From assembly GCF_003351765.1 (NCBI RefSeq), contig NZ_CP031229.1, positions 3,286,001 to 3,350,000 on the forward strand: a DNA stretch of 64,000 nucleotides, written 5' to 3'. The stretch's first letter is position 1, and each line of letters begins with the position of its first letter. Below the pieces are notes generated by a model. That model did no database searches. It was not told the DNA's origin and worked only from the letters and a program-made list of their open reading frames with translations. Of the stretch, positions 1 through 8,241 are shown one piece after another. A program made the translations under genes and the position numbers. The stretch comes from Ornithinimicrobium avium (GTDB lineage Bacteria > Actinomycetota > Actinomycetes > Actinomycetales > Dermatophilaceae).

Positions 1-2
1 GC

Positions 3-155
3 CGTGACGACCTCCGGCTGCGCCACGACCAGCTGACCCGGATGGGCTGGGTGCCCGTCCGCGTGCGCAGCACGGACGTCTTCACCGACCCGGCCCGGGA
101 GGTGGCCCGGGTGCTGCAGGCGCTGCGCGACGCCTCGGCGCGCGAGGGACCGTGA
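3..155 (+). CDS. C-terminal end of a helicase-type protein (partial)
   Basis: Only the last 50 codons are inside the window; the frame is open from base 3 to the TGA at 153-155. The visible residues (RLRHDQLTRMGWVPVRV, then STDVFTDPAREVARVL) look like the end of the Vsr/REase-like domain that closes large actinobacterial superfamily I helicases of the DUF4011 type. The helicase motifs themselves lie outside the window, so the assignment rests on this tail and on the next gene, which often accompanies such helicases. The stop overlaps the GTG of the next gene (GTGA), implying translational coupling. Moderate confidence in family, high confidence that this is coding. Confidence 0.6.
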   Translation, partial: RDDLRLRHDQLTRMGWVPVRVRSTDVFTDPAREVARVLQALRDASAREGP

Positions 156-454
156 CGCGCACCGCCCCCGGGGGCGACCGCTCGGCGGAGCAGCCCTCGG
201 CGCAGCAGCCCTCGGCGCAGCAGGATCACTCCGCGGAGCACCCCGACCAGGAGGACGGGGCCGTGCCTGACAAGCCGGAGGAGGTCGCTCCGAGCCGCTC
301 CCGCAGGCACCACCGGGTGCTCGCTCCGGCGACCAACCCGAGCGCCGACGCCTCCGAGGACACCGTGGCGCGCACCGGCCCGGAGCCGGGTGCCCCCGGG
401 GAGAGCGCCCGGGACGCCTGGATCCGCGCGCAGCGGCCGCCCCACTGGGGCTGA
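152..454 (+). CDS. Small disordered protein with C-terminal QRPPHW motif
   Basis: This 100-residue protein starts at a GTG overlapping the upstream stop and is probably co-translated with the helicase. It is rich in Ala, Gln, Glu, Pro and Ser, with repeats of PSAQQ near residues 14-25, and has no membrane segment or recognisable fold. The only ordered-looking part is the C-terminus, DAWIRAQRPPHWG. I recall the W-x-x-x-QRPPHW ending from small proteins beside DUF4011-type helicases in other actinobacteria. That placement suggests an accessory or docking peptide for the helicase, but no function is known to me. It could be over-predicted, although the tail motif argues for a real gene. Confidence 0.55.
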   Translation: MTRTAPGGDRSAEQPSAQQPSAQQDHSAEHPDQEDGAVPDKPEEVAPSRSRRHHRVLAPATNPSADASEDTVARTGPEPGAPGESARDAWIRAQRPPHWG

Positions 455-512
455 ACGCGGTGCTGGTGGGGTCTGGGCGGAGCAGCCGCTCGGGCAGTGC
501 AGGCATGAGCAG

Positions 513-542
513 GGCCCCGGCACGCTGGTGCGTGCCGGGGCC
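513..542. terminator. Bidirectional hairpin terminator
   Basis: A perfect 13-bp stem (GGCCCCGGCACGC with GCGTGCCGGGGCC) closes on a four-base loop TGGT. It sits between two converging genes, the small disordered protein and mscL. There is no T-run on either side, as is usual for actinobacterial hairpin terminators. Confidence 0.65.
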
Positions 543-584
543 GGTGCGACGCCGACCACGAGGCCTGCGTCGGGGAGCCGTCGC

Positions 585-986
585 TCAGACGTCGCGGCGC
601 TGGGCGAGCAGGTCGCGGATCTCGCGCAGGGTGGCCACCTCGTCGGTGATCTCCTCCTCCTCGACGATGCCCAGCCGGGCGTTGCGGCGCTCGTTGAACG
701 CGTTCATCGGGAGCACGAGGGCGAAGTAGACCACCGCAGCGGTGATCAGGAAGACGATCAGCGCGTTGATGATGGCGGCGAAGTCCATGTAGGTGTTCTC
801 CTTGCCGCTGATGAGCTCGAAGCCCAGGCCGCTGGCGGAGGCGCCACCTGCCGCGTTGAGCAGCGGGGTGACGATGGATCCGACGACGACCTCGACGACC
901 GCGGCGAACGCGGCGCCGATGACGACCGCGACCGCCAGGTCGATGACGTTGCCGCGCATGATGAAGTCTTTGAAGCCCTTGAGCAC
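585..986 (-). CDS. mscL: Large-conductance mechanosensitive channel MscL
   Basis: MscL is a homopentameric channel of the cytoplasmic membrane that opens under high membrane tension and releases solutes on osmotic downshock. The 133-residue length is close to the family norm. The start reads VLKGFKDFIMRGNVIDLAVAV, the amphipathic N-terminal helix plus the start of TM1 with its RGNVIDLAVAVVIG signature. TM2 is around residues 65-90 (INALIVFLITAAVVYFALV), followed by a charged C-terminal helix containing EEEEITDEVATLREIRDLL. I chose the GTG at 984-986 because GGAGAGG lies just upstream and the next residues match the family start; a longer frame upstream has no homology. It is transcribed alone. 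Confidence 0.95.
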   Translation of the reverse strand: MLKGFKDFIMRGNVIDLAVAVVIGAAFAAVVEVVVGSIVTPLLNAAGGASASGLGFELISGKENTYMDFAAIINALIVFLITAAVVYFALVLPMNAFNERRNARLGIVEEEEITDEVATLREIRDLLAQRRDV

Positions 987-1178
987 GGCCTCTCCTTTCC
1001 GCCGGATTCCCTGTCCCGGGAATCTCGGATGGTGATCGTGTCGCCCCGGCGCGAGGTGCGCGCTCAGGGCCGCGGGGAAGGGTAACGGACCAGCGACGCG
1101 ATGACCTACTCGTGCAGGTGGCACGCCGCGTCGCGCACCTCAGGCCGCCCGGTAGGAGTGCACATCCGGGGTCCGGTG

Positions 1179-1880
1179 TCACCCGCTCGGAGCCGGAGGG
1201 CGCACGGCCACGAGGAGTCCCGCGCCCGCCGGGTCGGCGCCGCGCGCCGCGGCCAGCGCGCCGGCACCCTCGGTGGGCACCGCCAGCCAGACGCCGCCGG
1301 CCGCTGCCTGCCCACCGGCGCCGCCCCCGGCGACAGCGGCCAGGCCGGTGACGGGCCCGCCACGCACGGGCACGGCGAGGACGGGGACCGACGTCAGCAC
1401 CACCGTGCCGTCGACGGGGGAGAGCACGTCGACCAGGTCGCCCGCGGTCAGGCCGGCGACGACCTGCGGCTCGAGCAGCGGCAGCCACACCGCCACCTCG
1501 GCGGCGTCACGGCCGATGAGGAGCGAGCCGGTGCGCACGTCGTGCGCGGTCAGGACCTCGCCGCGCGCCAGGACGGCGGCCGCGGGCAGCCCGACCGCCT
1601 CGTCGGGGCGGGCGAGCGCTCCCTGCGGGACGGCTCGGGGCGGGAGGTGGCGCACCTCCACGTCGGTGCCGGACAGGACGTCGCCGACGGGGACCTGGCC
1701 GGTGGCGACGAGCACGGCGACGCCGTCCGCCGCGCGGTGGCCGAGTGCGACCCAGCCCGTGCCTGCGACGGCCACCGCGGCCAGCAGGGCGGAGAGCAGT
1801 CGCCGCAGCGCGGGCCGCTCCCGCAGCGCGGGGCGCGGTCGGGCAGAGGGACGGACGGTCAGCAGGTCAGGGGCGGGCAC
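1179..1880 (-). CDS. SAF domain protein (CpaB-like)
   Basis: The 233-residue protein has a basic N-terminus, one membrane segment at about residues 29-46 (LLSALLAAVAVAGTGWVAL), then an SAF-like beta-clip domain. The segment VATGQVPVGDVLSGTDVEV followed by LARGEVLTAHDVR is typical of the CpaB/FlgA group. The remainder is Gly/Ala-rich and probably extracytoplasmic. CpaB proteins assemble Flp/Tad pili, but no other tad genes are here, so the real role is open. The GTG start at 1878-1880 is preceded by TAGCGT seven bases away, which fits a leaderless transcript. It is downstream of the Ruc-like gene on the same strand but separated by its own promoter. Confidence 0.75.
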   Translation of the reverse strand: MPAPDLLTVRPSARPRPALRERPALRRLLSALLAAVAVAGTGWVALGHRAADGVAVLVATGQVPVGDVLSGTDVEVRHLPPRAVPQGALARPDEAVGLPAAAVLARGEVLTAHDVRTGSLLIGRDAAEVAVWLPLLEPQVVAGLTAGDLVDVLSPVDGTVVLTSVPVLAVPVRGGPVTGLAAVAGGGAGGQAAAGGVWLAVPTEGAGALAAARGADPAGAGLLVAVRPPAPSG

Positions 1881-1887
1881 GCCTGCG

Positions 1888-1893
1888 ACGCTA
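1888..1893 (-). promoter_or_regulatory. -10 box of the SAF gene
   Basis: On the minus strand this reads TAGCGT, and the GTG start follows after seven bases, so transcription would begin at or next to the start codon. Confidence 0.5.
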
Positions 1894-1920
1894 GGCGCAC
1901 CGTGCCGGACCCGACAGGGG

Positions 1921-2289
1921 TCAGGCGGCCCCTGTGGACGAGGAGGTCGACGCCTTGGAGGATGTGGACGACCCGCCCGAGGAGGCCCCGGACGACGTCG
2001 CGGCCGGCTTGTCGCCGGCGTCGGAGGAGGACTTCCCCGAGCCTGACGAGGACGAGCCGCCGTCCGAGGACGAGGACGATGAGGACGTCGACTTCCCGGA
2101 GGAGGACGAGGAGCTGCGCGAGTCCGTGCGGTAGAAGCCGGAGCCCTTGAAGACGACCCCGACCGCGCTGAAGACCTTGCGCAGGGAGCCGGAGCAGTTC
2201 GGGCAGACCGTCAGGGCGTCGTCGCTGAAGGCCTGCTGGACGTCGAGCGCGTGGCCGCAGTCCTTGCACATATAGGAGTAGGTGGGCAC
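1921..2289 (-). CDS. Ruc/FmdB-family zinc ribbon protein with Ser-rich tail
   Basis: The first 55 residues form an FmdB-type zinc ribbon: PTYSYMCKDCG, then LTVCPNCSGSLRK, giving two CxxC knuckles for one zinc. The segment FSAVGVVFKGSGFYRTDSR is strongly conserved in actinobacterial relatives. The last 65 residues are almost only Ser, Gly, Lys, Asp and Thr and must be disordered. This layout, and the neighbouring cyclo-ligase gene, match M. tuberculosis Rv0991c, which I recall as Ruc, a zinc-containing chaperone activated by cysteine oxidation. I infer a similar redox-dependent anti-aggregation role. The start is GTG at 2287-2289. The low-complexity tail also leaves the other strand open, but those frames look spurious. 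Confidence 0.85.
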   Translation of the reverse strand: MPTYSYMCKDCGHALDVQQAFSDDALTVCPNCSGSLRKVFSAVGVVFKGSGFYRTDSRSSSSSSGKSTSSSSSSSDGGSSSSGSGKSSSDAGDKPAATSSGASSGGSSTSSKASTSSSTGAA

Positions 2290-2336
2290 GAGGCCGCATT
2301 CTACGTCTGCTCCCGGCCCGGGGCTGCATCGTGACC

Positions 2337-2342
2337 TACGCT
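2337..2342 (+). promoter_or_regulatory. -10 box of the penicillin acylase gene
   Basis: TACGCT lies six bases before the GTG at 2349, a spacing that puts the transcription start on the start codon. It decides for this GTG over the in-frame GTG at 2331, which overlaps the box. Confidence 0.55.
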
Positions 2343-2348
2343 TGGCCC

Positions 2349-5045
2349 GTGTCCCGACCCGTGTGGCAGCGCGTGACCGTGCCGGTGGTGGCGATCCTGG
2401 TCGTCGTCTCCGTCGCCGCGGCGGTGCTCGGTGTCGGTCTGGCCCGCAGGTCCTTCGCGCAGGTCAGCGGCGAGCTGCGCATCCCCGGCCTGACCGGCGA
2501 GGTCGAGGTGCTCCGGGACGGCCTCGGCGTGCCGCAGATCTACGCCGACACCCCCGAGGACCTCTTCCGGGCCCAGGGGTTCGTCGCCGCCCAGGACCGG
2601 TTCTTCCAGATGGACCTGCGCCGCCACGTGGTCAGCGGCCGGCTGGCCGAGCTGGTCGGCCAGGGCGGCGTGGAGACCGACAAGGTCATCCGCACCCTGG
2701 GCTGGCGCCGCGTCGCCGAGCAGGAGCTGCCGATGCTCGACCCTGTCGCCCGCGGCTACCTGCAGGCCTACTCCGCCGGCGTCAACGCCTACATCGAGGA
2801 GAAGGGCTCGCCGTCCACGATGGGCCTGGAGTATGCCGTGCTGGCCCCCTCGGCGCCCGGCTACCGGGTGGAGCCGTGGGACCCGGTGGACTCGCTGGCC
2901 TGGCTCAAGGCGATGGCCTGGGACCTGCGCGGCAACTACAGCGACGAGCTCGCCCGCGGCAGGCTGGTGGGCAAGGTCAGCCTCTCCCAGCTCGACGAGC
3001 TCTATCCCGACTATCCCGTGGAGGAGCACCCGCCGATCCTCAGCCTCGAGGAGTGGGCGCCCAAGCGTGCGTCCGGCGCACCGGGCGACAGCCGCGGCGG
3101 CACGTCCGGACCCGTCGTCGCACCCGCCCCCGGCCAGACCGTCGACCCGGCGGACCGCGCCGGCCTGGTCGACCCCGTCGCCCCGCCCGGGCCTGCCCTG
3201 GGCCCGCTGCGCAACAGCCTGGCCTCCGGGGACGCGCAGGACGCGCTGGCGGGCACCGGCCTGGCGATGGCCGCCGTGCCGGCCCTGGTCGGCTCCGGCG
3301 AGGGGATCGGCTCCAACTCCTGGGTGGTCTCCGGCGAGCACACCGAGTCCGGCAGGCCGCTGATCGCCAACGACCCGCACCTGGCCGTCTCCCAGCCCGG
3401 CGTCTGGCTGCAGACGGGGCTGCACTGCCGGGTCGTCGGGCCGCAGTGCCCCTTCGACGTCAGCGGCTTCACCTTCGCCGGCTACCCCGGCGTCATCATC
3501 GGGCACAACCAGTCGATCGCCTGGGCGTTCACCAACCTCGACCCCGACGTCACGGACTTCTTCCTCGAGGACGTGCGCGAGGACCGGGTGCTGCGCGGCG
3601 ACGAGTACGCCCCCATGGACGTGCGCACCGAGACGATCAAGGTCGCCGGCGGCGACGACGTGACCATCACGGTGCGCGAGACCGGGCACGGGCCGATCGT
3701 CTCCGACGTGATCGCGCCCGCGCAGGAGCTCGGCGAGGACGCTCCGCTCGACGGGGTGGAGACCTCCAACGACTACGAGGTGTCGCTGGCCTGGACGGCG
3801 CTGGAGCCGAGCCGCACCGGCGAGGCGGTCTTCACGCTCAACGCGGCCACCGACTGGGAGGGCTTCCGCGACGCCGCCCGGCTCTTCGCCGCCCCGTCGC
3901 AGAACATGCTCTACGCCGACACCTCGGGCAACATCGGCTACCAGGCCCCCGGACTGGTCCCGGTCCGCAGCTCAGCGACCCACGGCACGCCCCCCGGCTA
4001 CTACCCGGCGCCCGGGTGGGACAACGCCTACGACTGGCGTGGCTACGTCGACTTCGAGGACCTGCCCTGGGCCTACAACCCGGCCGACGGCGTCATCGTG
4101 GCCGCCAACCAGGCCGTGGTCCGCGGCACCACGCCGTTCCTCACCGTCGACTCCGACAAGGGCTACCGCTCCACCCGGATCCTCGACCTGCTCACCGCGC
4201 AGATCGAGGCGGGCACCCCGCTCACCGTCGAGGCGATGACCCAGCTCCAGCTGGACGACCGCAACCCCTTCGCCGAGGTGCTCGTCCCCTACCTGACGCG
4301 CATCGACCTCGGCAACGAGTTCTACACCCAGGCCCAGCGGCTCCTGGACGAGTGGGACCTGACCGCCCCGGCCGAGGGCGAGCAGTCGGCCGCCGCGGCC
4401 TACTTCTACGCCGTCTACGACAACCTGCTCGAGACCGTCCTGGACGACGAGCTGCCTCCCGACCTCGGTGCCTCGGGCCACTCGCGCTCGATGCTCCTGC
4501 TCCAGGAGCTGCTGGACCGGCCGGACAGCGCCTGGTGGGACGACCGGCGCACCCCCGGCGTCGTGGAGTCCCGCGACGAGGTGATCCGCACCGCGATGGT
4601 CGGGGCCCGCGACGACCTGACCCGCGCGCTGTCCAAGGACGTCGACGACTGGAGCTGGGGGGAGCTGCACCAGGTCCGGCTCGAGCACGAGGTGCTCGGC
4701 GGCGAGGCGGTCCCCGCGGTCGTGCGCGGCATCTTCGGCCAGGACCCGCAGCCGGTCAGCGGTGGCAGCTCCCTGGTCAACGCGATGAACTGGGACGCCT
4801 CCACCGACAGCTTCGAGGTGACCTCCGCGCCCTCGATGCGCATGGTCGTCGACCTGTCCGACCTGGACGCGTCGCGCTGGGTCGACCAGACCGGCACCTC
4901 CGGCCACCCCTTCCACCCGCACTGGAAGGACCAGACGCGGGCGTGGATCGAGGGCGAGACCTACGCCTGGCCGTTCACCCGCACCGCCGTGAAGGACGCT
5001 GCGGAGGAGACCCTCACGCTCCTGCCGGCGGAGCAGGCCGGCTGA
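2349..5045 (+). CDS. Penicillin acylase family Ntn hydrolase
   Basis: This 898-residue protein belongs to the penicillin G acylase/acyl-homoserine lactone acylase family, which hydrolyses amide bonds. A membrane segment or uncleaved signal anchor spans about residues 8-28 (VPVVAILVVVSVAAAVLGVGL), so the enzyme is probably on the outer face of the membrane. The alpha part includes GLGVPQIYADTPEDLFRAQGF. A low-complexity linker at about 240-320 ends at GIGSNSWVVSG, where Ser322 would become the N-terminal nucleophile after self-cleavage. Beta-chain motifs follow: RPLIANDPHL, and SGGSSLVNAMNWD near residue 810. The natural substrate is unknown. Its 3' end overlaps the converging cyclo-ligase gene by 32 bases. 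Confidence 0.9.
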   Translation: MSRPVWQRVTVPVVAILVVVSVAAAVLGVGLARRSFAQVSGELRIPGLTGEVEVLRDGLGVPQIYADTPEDLFRAQGFVAAQDRFFQMDLRRHVVSGRLAELVGQGGVETDKVIRTLGWRRVAEQELPMLDPVARGYLQAYSAGVNAYIEEKGSPSTMGLEYAVLAPSAPGYRVEPWDPVDSLAWLKAMAWDLRGNYSDELARGRLVGKVSLSQLDELYPDYPVEEHPPILSLEEWAPKRASGAPGDSRGGTSGPVVAPAPGQTVDPADRAGLVDPVAPPGPALGPLRNSLASGDAQDALAGTGLAMAAVPALVGSGEGIGSNSWVVSGEHTESGRPLIANDPHLAVSQPGVWLQTGLHCRVVGPQCPFDVSGFTFAGYPGVIIGHNQSIAWAFTNLDPDVTDFFLEDVREDRVLRGDEYAPMDVRTETIKVAGGDDVTITVRETGHGPIVSDVIAPAQELGEDAPLDGVETSNDYEVSLAWTALEPSRTGEAVFTLNAATDWEGFRDAARLFAAPSQNMLYADTSGNIGYQAPGLVPVRSSATHGTPPGYYPAPGWDNAYDWRGYVDFEDLPWAYNPADGVIVAANQAVVRGTTPFLTVDSDKGYRSTRILDLLTAQIEAGTPLTVEAMTQLQLDDRNPFAEVLVPYLTRIDLGNEFYTQAQRLLDEWDLTAPAEGEQSAAAAYFYAVYDNLLETVLDDELPPDLGASGHSRSMLLLQELLDRPDSAWWDDRRTPGVVESRDEVIRTAMVGARDDLTRALSKDVDDWSWGELHQVRLEHEVLGGEAVPAVVRGIFGQDPQPVSGGSSLVNAMNWDASTDSFEVTSAPSMRMVVDLSDLDASRWVDQTGTSGHPFHPHWKDQTRAWIEGETYAWPFTRTAVKDAAEETLTLLPAEQAG

Positions 5046-5673
5046 CCGGCACCGCCACCACGCCCGAGCCGGGCCGCAGCACCGCGTCCATGACGGCGTC
5101 GTGCTCGTCGGCCGGGACCGCGGGCACCACCTCGTGGTCGTGCAGACACACCACGACGGGCGCGCCGCCGGACAGCTCGCGCATCCGCGGCAGCGTCGTG
5201 TCGTAGTAGCCGCCGCCCTGGCCCAGCCGCACGCCCTGCGCGGAGATCGCCAGCGCGGGCACGAACGCGACGTCGACCTGCGCCAGGACCTCCGGCCCCA
5301 GCTGCTGCCGGTCGGGGTCGGTCAGGTCGGCCCAGTCCAGCCGCGGCTTGGTCAGGGTCACCGGGACCAGCACCCGCACCCCCGCGGCCAGCAGCGCCTC
5401 GGTGAGCCCGTCGACCGGGGGCTCGGTGCGCATCGGCTCGTAGGCCGTCACGCACATCCCGGCGACACCCCCGCGACCGGAGCGCGCGGCATACCCCTCG
5501 AGGTAGGACAGACCCGCCCGGCCGAGCGCGGCGCCGGCCTCCGCCCGCACCTGCGGCGTCCAGCGCTCCGCGAGGGCGCGGCGCTCGGCGCGCACGAGGG
5601 CGCGCCAGGTGACCTTGTCGGCGACCACGTCGCCGGTGGGCTCGTAGGCGGGAAGGACCTGGGAGGGGCTCAT
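5014..5673 (-). CDS. 5-formyltetrahydrofolate cyclo-ligase
   Basis: The enzyme (MTHFS) uses ATP to convert 5-formyl-THF to 5,10-methenyl-THF, returning this storage folate to the C1 pool; it is cytosolic. The 219-residue protein shows the nucleotide-binding start VTWRALVRAERRAL, the folate-site region MRTEPPVDGLTEAL and the signature LGQGGGYYDTTL near residue 160, with DVAFVPALAI just before it. The ATG at 5671-5673 is the first start followed by family sequence. It is divergent from moeA, with about 58 bases between them, as in other actinobacteria where this gene also flanks the molybdopterin genes. The tail-to-tail overlap with the acylase gene suggests compact packing rather than regulation. 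Confidence 0.92.
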   Translation of the reverse strand: MSPSQVLPAYEPTGDVVADKVTWRALVRAERRALAERWTPQVRAEAGAALGRAGLSYLEGYAARSGRGGVAGMCVTAYEPMRTEPPVDGLTEALLAAGVRVLVPVTLTKPRLDWADLTDPDRQQLGPEVLAQVDVAFVPALAISAQGVRLGQGGGYYDTTLPRMRELSGGAPVVVCLHDHEVVPAVPADEHDAVMDAVLRPGSGVVAVPVSRPAPPAGA

Positions 5674-5731
5674 CGCCCCATTGTGGCCCTGACTAGGCTG
5701 ACGGTGTCGTCCCCGAGAGAAAGGTCCGCCG

Positions 5732-6994
5732 ATGATCAGCGTCGAGGAGCACCTCGAGGCCGTCCTGCGCCAGATCGTGCCCGTCGGCACCCAGCGGCTC
5801 CCGGTCGCCCGCGCCCACGGGCTGGTGACGACGGCGGACGTGGCCAGCAGGGCGGACCTGCCGCGCTTCGACAACTCCTCGATGGACGGGTATGCCGTGC
5901 GTCGCGAGGACCTCGAGGGCGCCACCCCCGAGACGCCGGTCCTGCTGCGGGTGTCGGGGGACGTCGCTGCGGGCGACCCCCTGCCGCGCGAGCACGTGCC
6001 CGGCCAGGCCTGGCGGATCATGACCGGCGCGCCGATGCCGGTCGGCGCCGACTCGGTGGTGCGCGTGGAGGACACCGACGGGCACGTGCGCGAGGCCCAG
6101 TTCCGCGTGCAGCCGGAGGAGGGCGCCAACGTCCGCCGCGCAGGGGAGGACGTGCGCACCGGCCAGCTGGTCCTGCCCGCCGGCACCCGGATCGCGGCCG
6201 CGCAGATCGCGGCGCTGGCCTCGGCCGGCGTGGAGGAGGTCGACGTCGTGGGCCCCGTGCGCGTCGTGGTCCTCTCCACCGGCGACGAGCTGGTCCCGCT
6301 GGGGCAGCCGGTCGGACCGGGCCAGATCGTCGACTCCAACGGCCCGATGCTCGAGGCGCTGGTCCGCGAGGCCGGGTTCTTCCCCGTCCACGTCGGCCAC
6401 CTGCCCGACGACGAGGCGGCCACCCGCAAGGAGCTGCGCCACCACCTGGGTCACGCGGACGCGGTCATCACCACCGGCGGGGTGAGCAAGGGCGCCTACG
6501 ACATCGTCAAGAAGGTGCTCACCGGCGAGGGTTCGATGGAGTTTCTCGAGGTCGCGATGCAGCCGGGCAAGCCGCAGGGCTTCGGGCTGCTCGGGCGGCG
6601 CCGGATCCCCGTCTTCACCCTGCCCGGCAACCCGGTCAGCGCCATCGTCAGCTTCGAGGTCTTCGTCCGCCCCGCCCTGGAGAAGCGGGCCGGGCGGGTC
6701 GTCTCTGACCGGACCACGACCGGCTACGCCCTCACCTCGTGGCGCAGCGCCTCGGACCGGCGCACCTACACGCGGGTCCGGGCCACCCTCGACGCGACGG
6801 GGGAGTATGCCGTGGAGCCGGTCGGTGGCAGCGGCTCCCACCTCGTGGCCGGGCTGGCGCTCGCCGACGCCCTCGCCGTCTCCGCGGAGGACGTGACCGA
6901 GGTCGAGGCCGGTTCGCGCGTCGACCTGCTGCTGCTGCGGCCCCGCCGGGAGATCGACGGGCGGCTGGCCAGGGAGAAGGAGACCGGGGGATGA
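5732..6994 (+). CDS. moeA: Molybdopterin molybdotransferase MoeA
   Basis: MoeA inserts molybdate into adenylylated molybdopterin, the last step of Mo-cofactor synthesis. The 420-residue length is normal. Visible family blocks are LPRFDNSSMDGYAVR (about 48-62), GAPMPVGADSVVRVED (98-113), the MPT-binding MogA-like domain from about 175 with LSTGDELVPLGQPVGPGQIVDSN, then TTGGVSKGAYD and PGKPQGFGLL with VFTLPGNPVSAIVSFEVFVRP. The start ATG has GAGAAAGG seven bases upstream. It forms an operon with moaC (4-base overlap), the GNAT gene and probably sepX. The M. tuberculosis moeA1 region has a similar gene order. Confidence 0.96.
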   Translation: MISVEEHLEAVLRQIVPVGTQRLPVARAHGLVTTADVASRADLPRFDNSSMDGYAVRREDLEGATPETPVLLRVSGDVAAGDPLPREHVPGQAWRIMTGAPMPVGADSVVRVEDTDGHVREAQFRVQPEEGANVRRAGEDVRTGQLVLPAGTRIAAAQIAALASAGVEEVDVVGPVRVVVLSTGDELVPLGQPVGPGQIVDSNGPMLEALVREAGFFPVHVGHLPDDEAATRKELRHHLGHADAVITTGGVSKGAYDIVKKVLTGEGSMEFLEVAMQPGKPQGFGLLGRRRIPVFTLPGNPVSAIVSFEVFVRPALEKRAGRVVSDRTTTGYALTSWRSASDRRTYTRVRATLDATGEYAVEPVGGSGSHLVAGLALADALAVSAEDVTEVEAGSRVDLLLLRPRREIDGRLAREKETGG

Positions 6995-7491
6995 CCGGGC
7001 CGGACCGTGGGTCCGCTCCCGCCGGGCTGACCCATCTGCGTCCCGACGGCACCGCGCACATGGTCGACGTCACCGCCAAGGCCGTCACCGCCCGCACCGC
7101 CTCGGCCGCCGGTCTGGTGCTGCTCTCCCCGGAGGCGGTCGCGGCACTGCGCGGCGGCACCGTGCCCAAGGGCGACGCGATCGGCGTCGCCCGGATCGCC
7201 GGCATCCAGGCCGCCAAGCGCACCCCCGACCTGGTGCCGCTGTGCCACCCGGTCGCGGTGCACGCCGTCGAGGTCGACCTGGAGGTCGTCGACGAGGGCG
7301 TGCGGATCGCTGCGACCGTGCGCACCGCCGACCGCACCGGCGTGGAGATGGAGGCGCTGACCTGCGTCAGCGTCGCAGCGCTGGCCCTGATCGACATGGT
7401 CAAGGCGGTCGACAGGCTCGCCACGATCACCGACGTGCGGGTCACCGCCAAGTCCGGCGGCCGCTCGGGGGACTGGACCCGACCCGCGTGA
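6991..7491 (+). CDS. moaC: Cyclic pyranopterin monophosphate synthase MoaC
   Basis: MoaC turns the MoaA product 3',8-cyclo-H2GTP into cyclic pyranopterin monophosphate in molybdenum cofactor synthesis. The 166-residue protein contains all family blocks: HMVDVTAKAVTARTA at the N-terminus, PKGDAIGVARIAGIQAAK, the active-site PLCHPVAVHAVEVDL, and GVEMEALTCVSVAALALIDMVKAVD with conserved catalytic Lys in DMVKAVD. It begins at an ATG that overlaps the moeA stop (ATGA), so the two are translationally coupled. No moaA, moaE or moaD is in the window, so the rest of the pathway must be elsewhere on the chromosome. Confidence 0.96.
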   Translation: MTGPDRGSAPAGLTHLRPDGTAHMVDVTAKAVTARTASAAGLVLLSPEAVAALRGGTVPKGDAIGVARIAGIQAAKRTPDLVPLCHPVAVHAVEVDLEVVDEGVRIAATVRTADRTGVEMEALTCVSVAALALIDMVKAVDRLATITDVRVTAKSGGRSGDWTRPA

Positions 7492-8120
7492 ACGAGGGTG
7501 GCTGGCGCTGGCCGGTCAGCCGGCGCACGGTGCTGCCCTCCGGACAGCTGCTGACCCTGCGTCCGCTGGAGCGTGCCGACCGCGCCGCCTGGACGGAGGT
7601 GCGGCGCCGAAACCGGGCCTGGCTCGCGCCGTGGGAGGCCACGGTCCCCGGCGAGCGGGCCGGGCGCACGACGTACCCCCGGCTGCGGCGCAGCCTGGAC
7701 CGGGCTGCCCGGGACGGGCTGATGCTGCCCTTCGTCGTCGACGTCGACGGCGCGCTCGTCGGCCAGATGCAGCTCTTCGACGTGCTGTGGGGGTCACGGG
7801 CCAGCGGCTGGGCCGGCTACTGGCTGGACGAGGGCTCGACCGGGCGCGGCTACGCGACCTGGGCGCTGGCCACCCTCGTCGACCACGCGCTCCTGGCGGC
7901 CGGCCTGCACCGGGTGGACGTCGGAGTCCGCCCGGAGAACACCACGAGCCTGGCGGTCGTGCAGCGGCTGGCCATGCCCGAGGAGGGGGTCCGGCGCGAG
8001 CTCATGCACGTGGACGGCGGCTGGCGCGACCACCGCTGCTTCGCGGTCGTCGCCGCGGACCTCGCGCCCGGAGGGTATGCCGCGGGCGGCCTCGTCGAGC
8101 ACCTCCGCCGGCGCGGGTAG
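7488..8120 (+). CDS. GNAT acetyltransferase, RimJ/RimL type
   Basis: A 210-residue GNAT protein of the type that N-acetylates ribosomal proteins or other alpha-amino groups using acetyl-CoA. Visible features: LTLRPLERADRAAWTEVRRRN at the N-terminus, the substrate region with FVVDVDGALVGQMQLFDV, and WAGYWLDEGSTGRGYATWAL covering motif A, where GSTGRGYAT is the CoA pyrophosphate loop, then HRVDVGVRPENTTSLAVVQRL. The GTG at 7488 overlaps the moaC stop by four bases and is the fourth-base coupled type seen between moeA and moaC. In M. tuberculosis the equivalent position holds rimJ. The exact acceptor substrate cannot be told from sequence. Confidence 0.88.
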   Translation: MNEGGWRWPVSRRTVLPSGQLLTLRPLERADRAAWTEVRRRNRAWLAPWEATVPGERAGRTTYPRLRRSLDRAARDGLMLPFVVDVDGALVGQMQLFDVLWGSRASGWAGYWLDEGSTGRGYATWALATLVDHALLAAGLHRVDVGVRPENTTSLAVVQRLAMPEEGVRRELMHVDGGWRDHRCFAVVAADLAPGGYAAGGLVEHLRRRG

Positions 8121-8219
8121 GCACCGGCCGCTGCTCCTCGGAGGGCGCGCCCGGCCGGTCCGGGCCAGGACTTCCACGACACTCCGGGGGCGCTGGGACG
8201 CCTGTGGTGCTGTTGGGAC

Positions 8220-8225
8220 TAGCGT
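8220..8225 (+). promoter_or_regulatory. Possible -10 box upstream of sepX
   Basis: TAGCGT lies seven bases before an in-frame GTG at 8233, three codons upstream of the ATG used here. If active, it would give a leaderless mRNA starting at that GTG and free sepX from the moeA operon. Confidence 0.4.
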
Positions 8226-8241
8226 GACGTACGTGCCTCCC

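Noticed and set aside
1934..2134. An open plus-strand frame rich in Asp and Glu.
   Set aside because: It is antisense to the Ser-rich tail of the Ruc-like gene; Ser codons read backwards give acidic residues.
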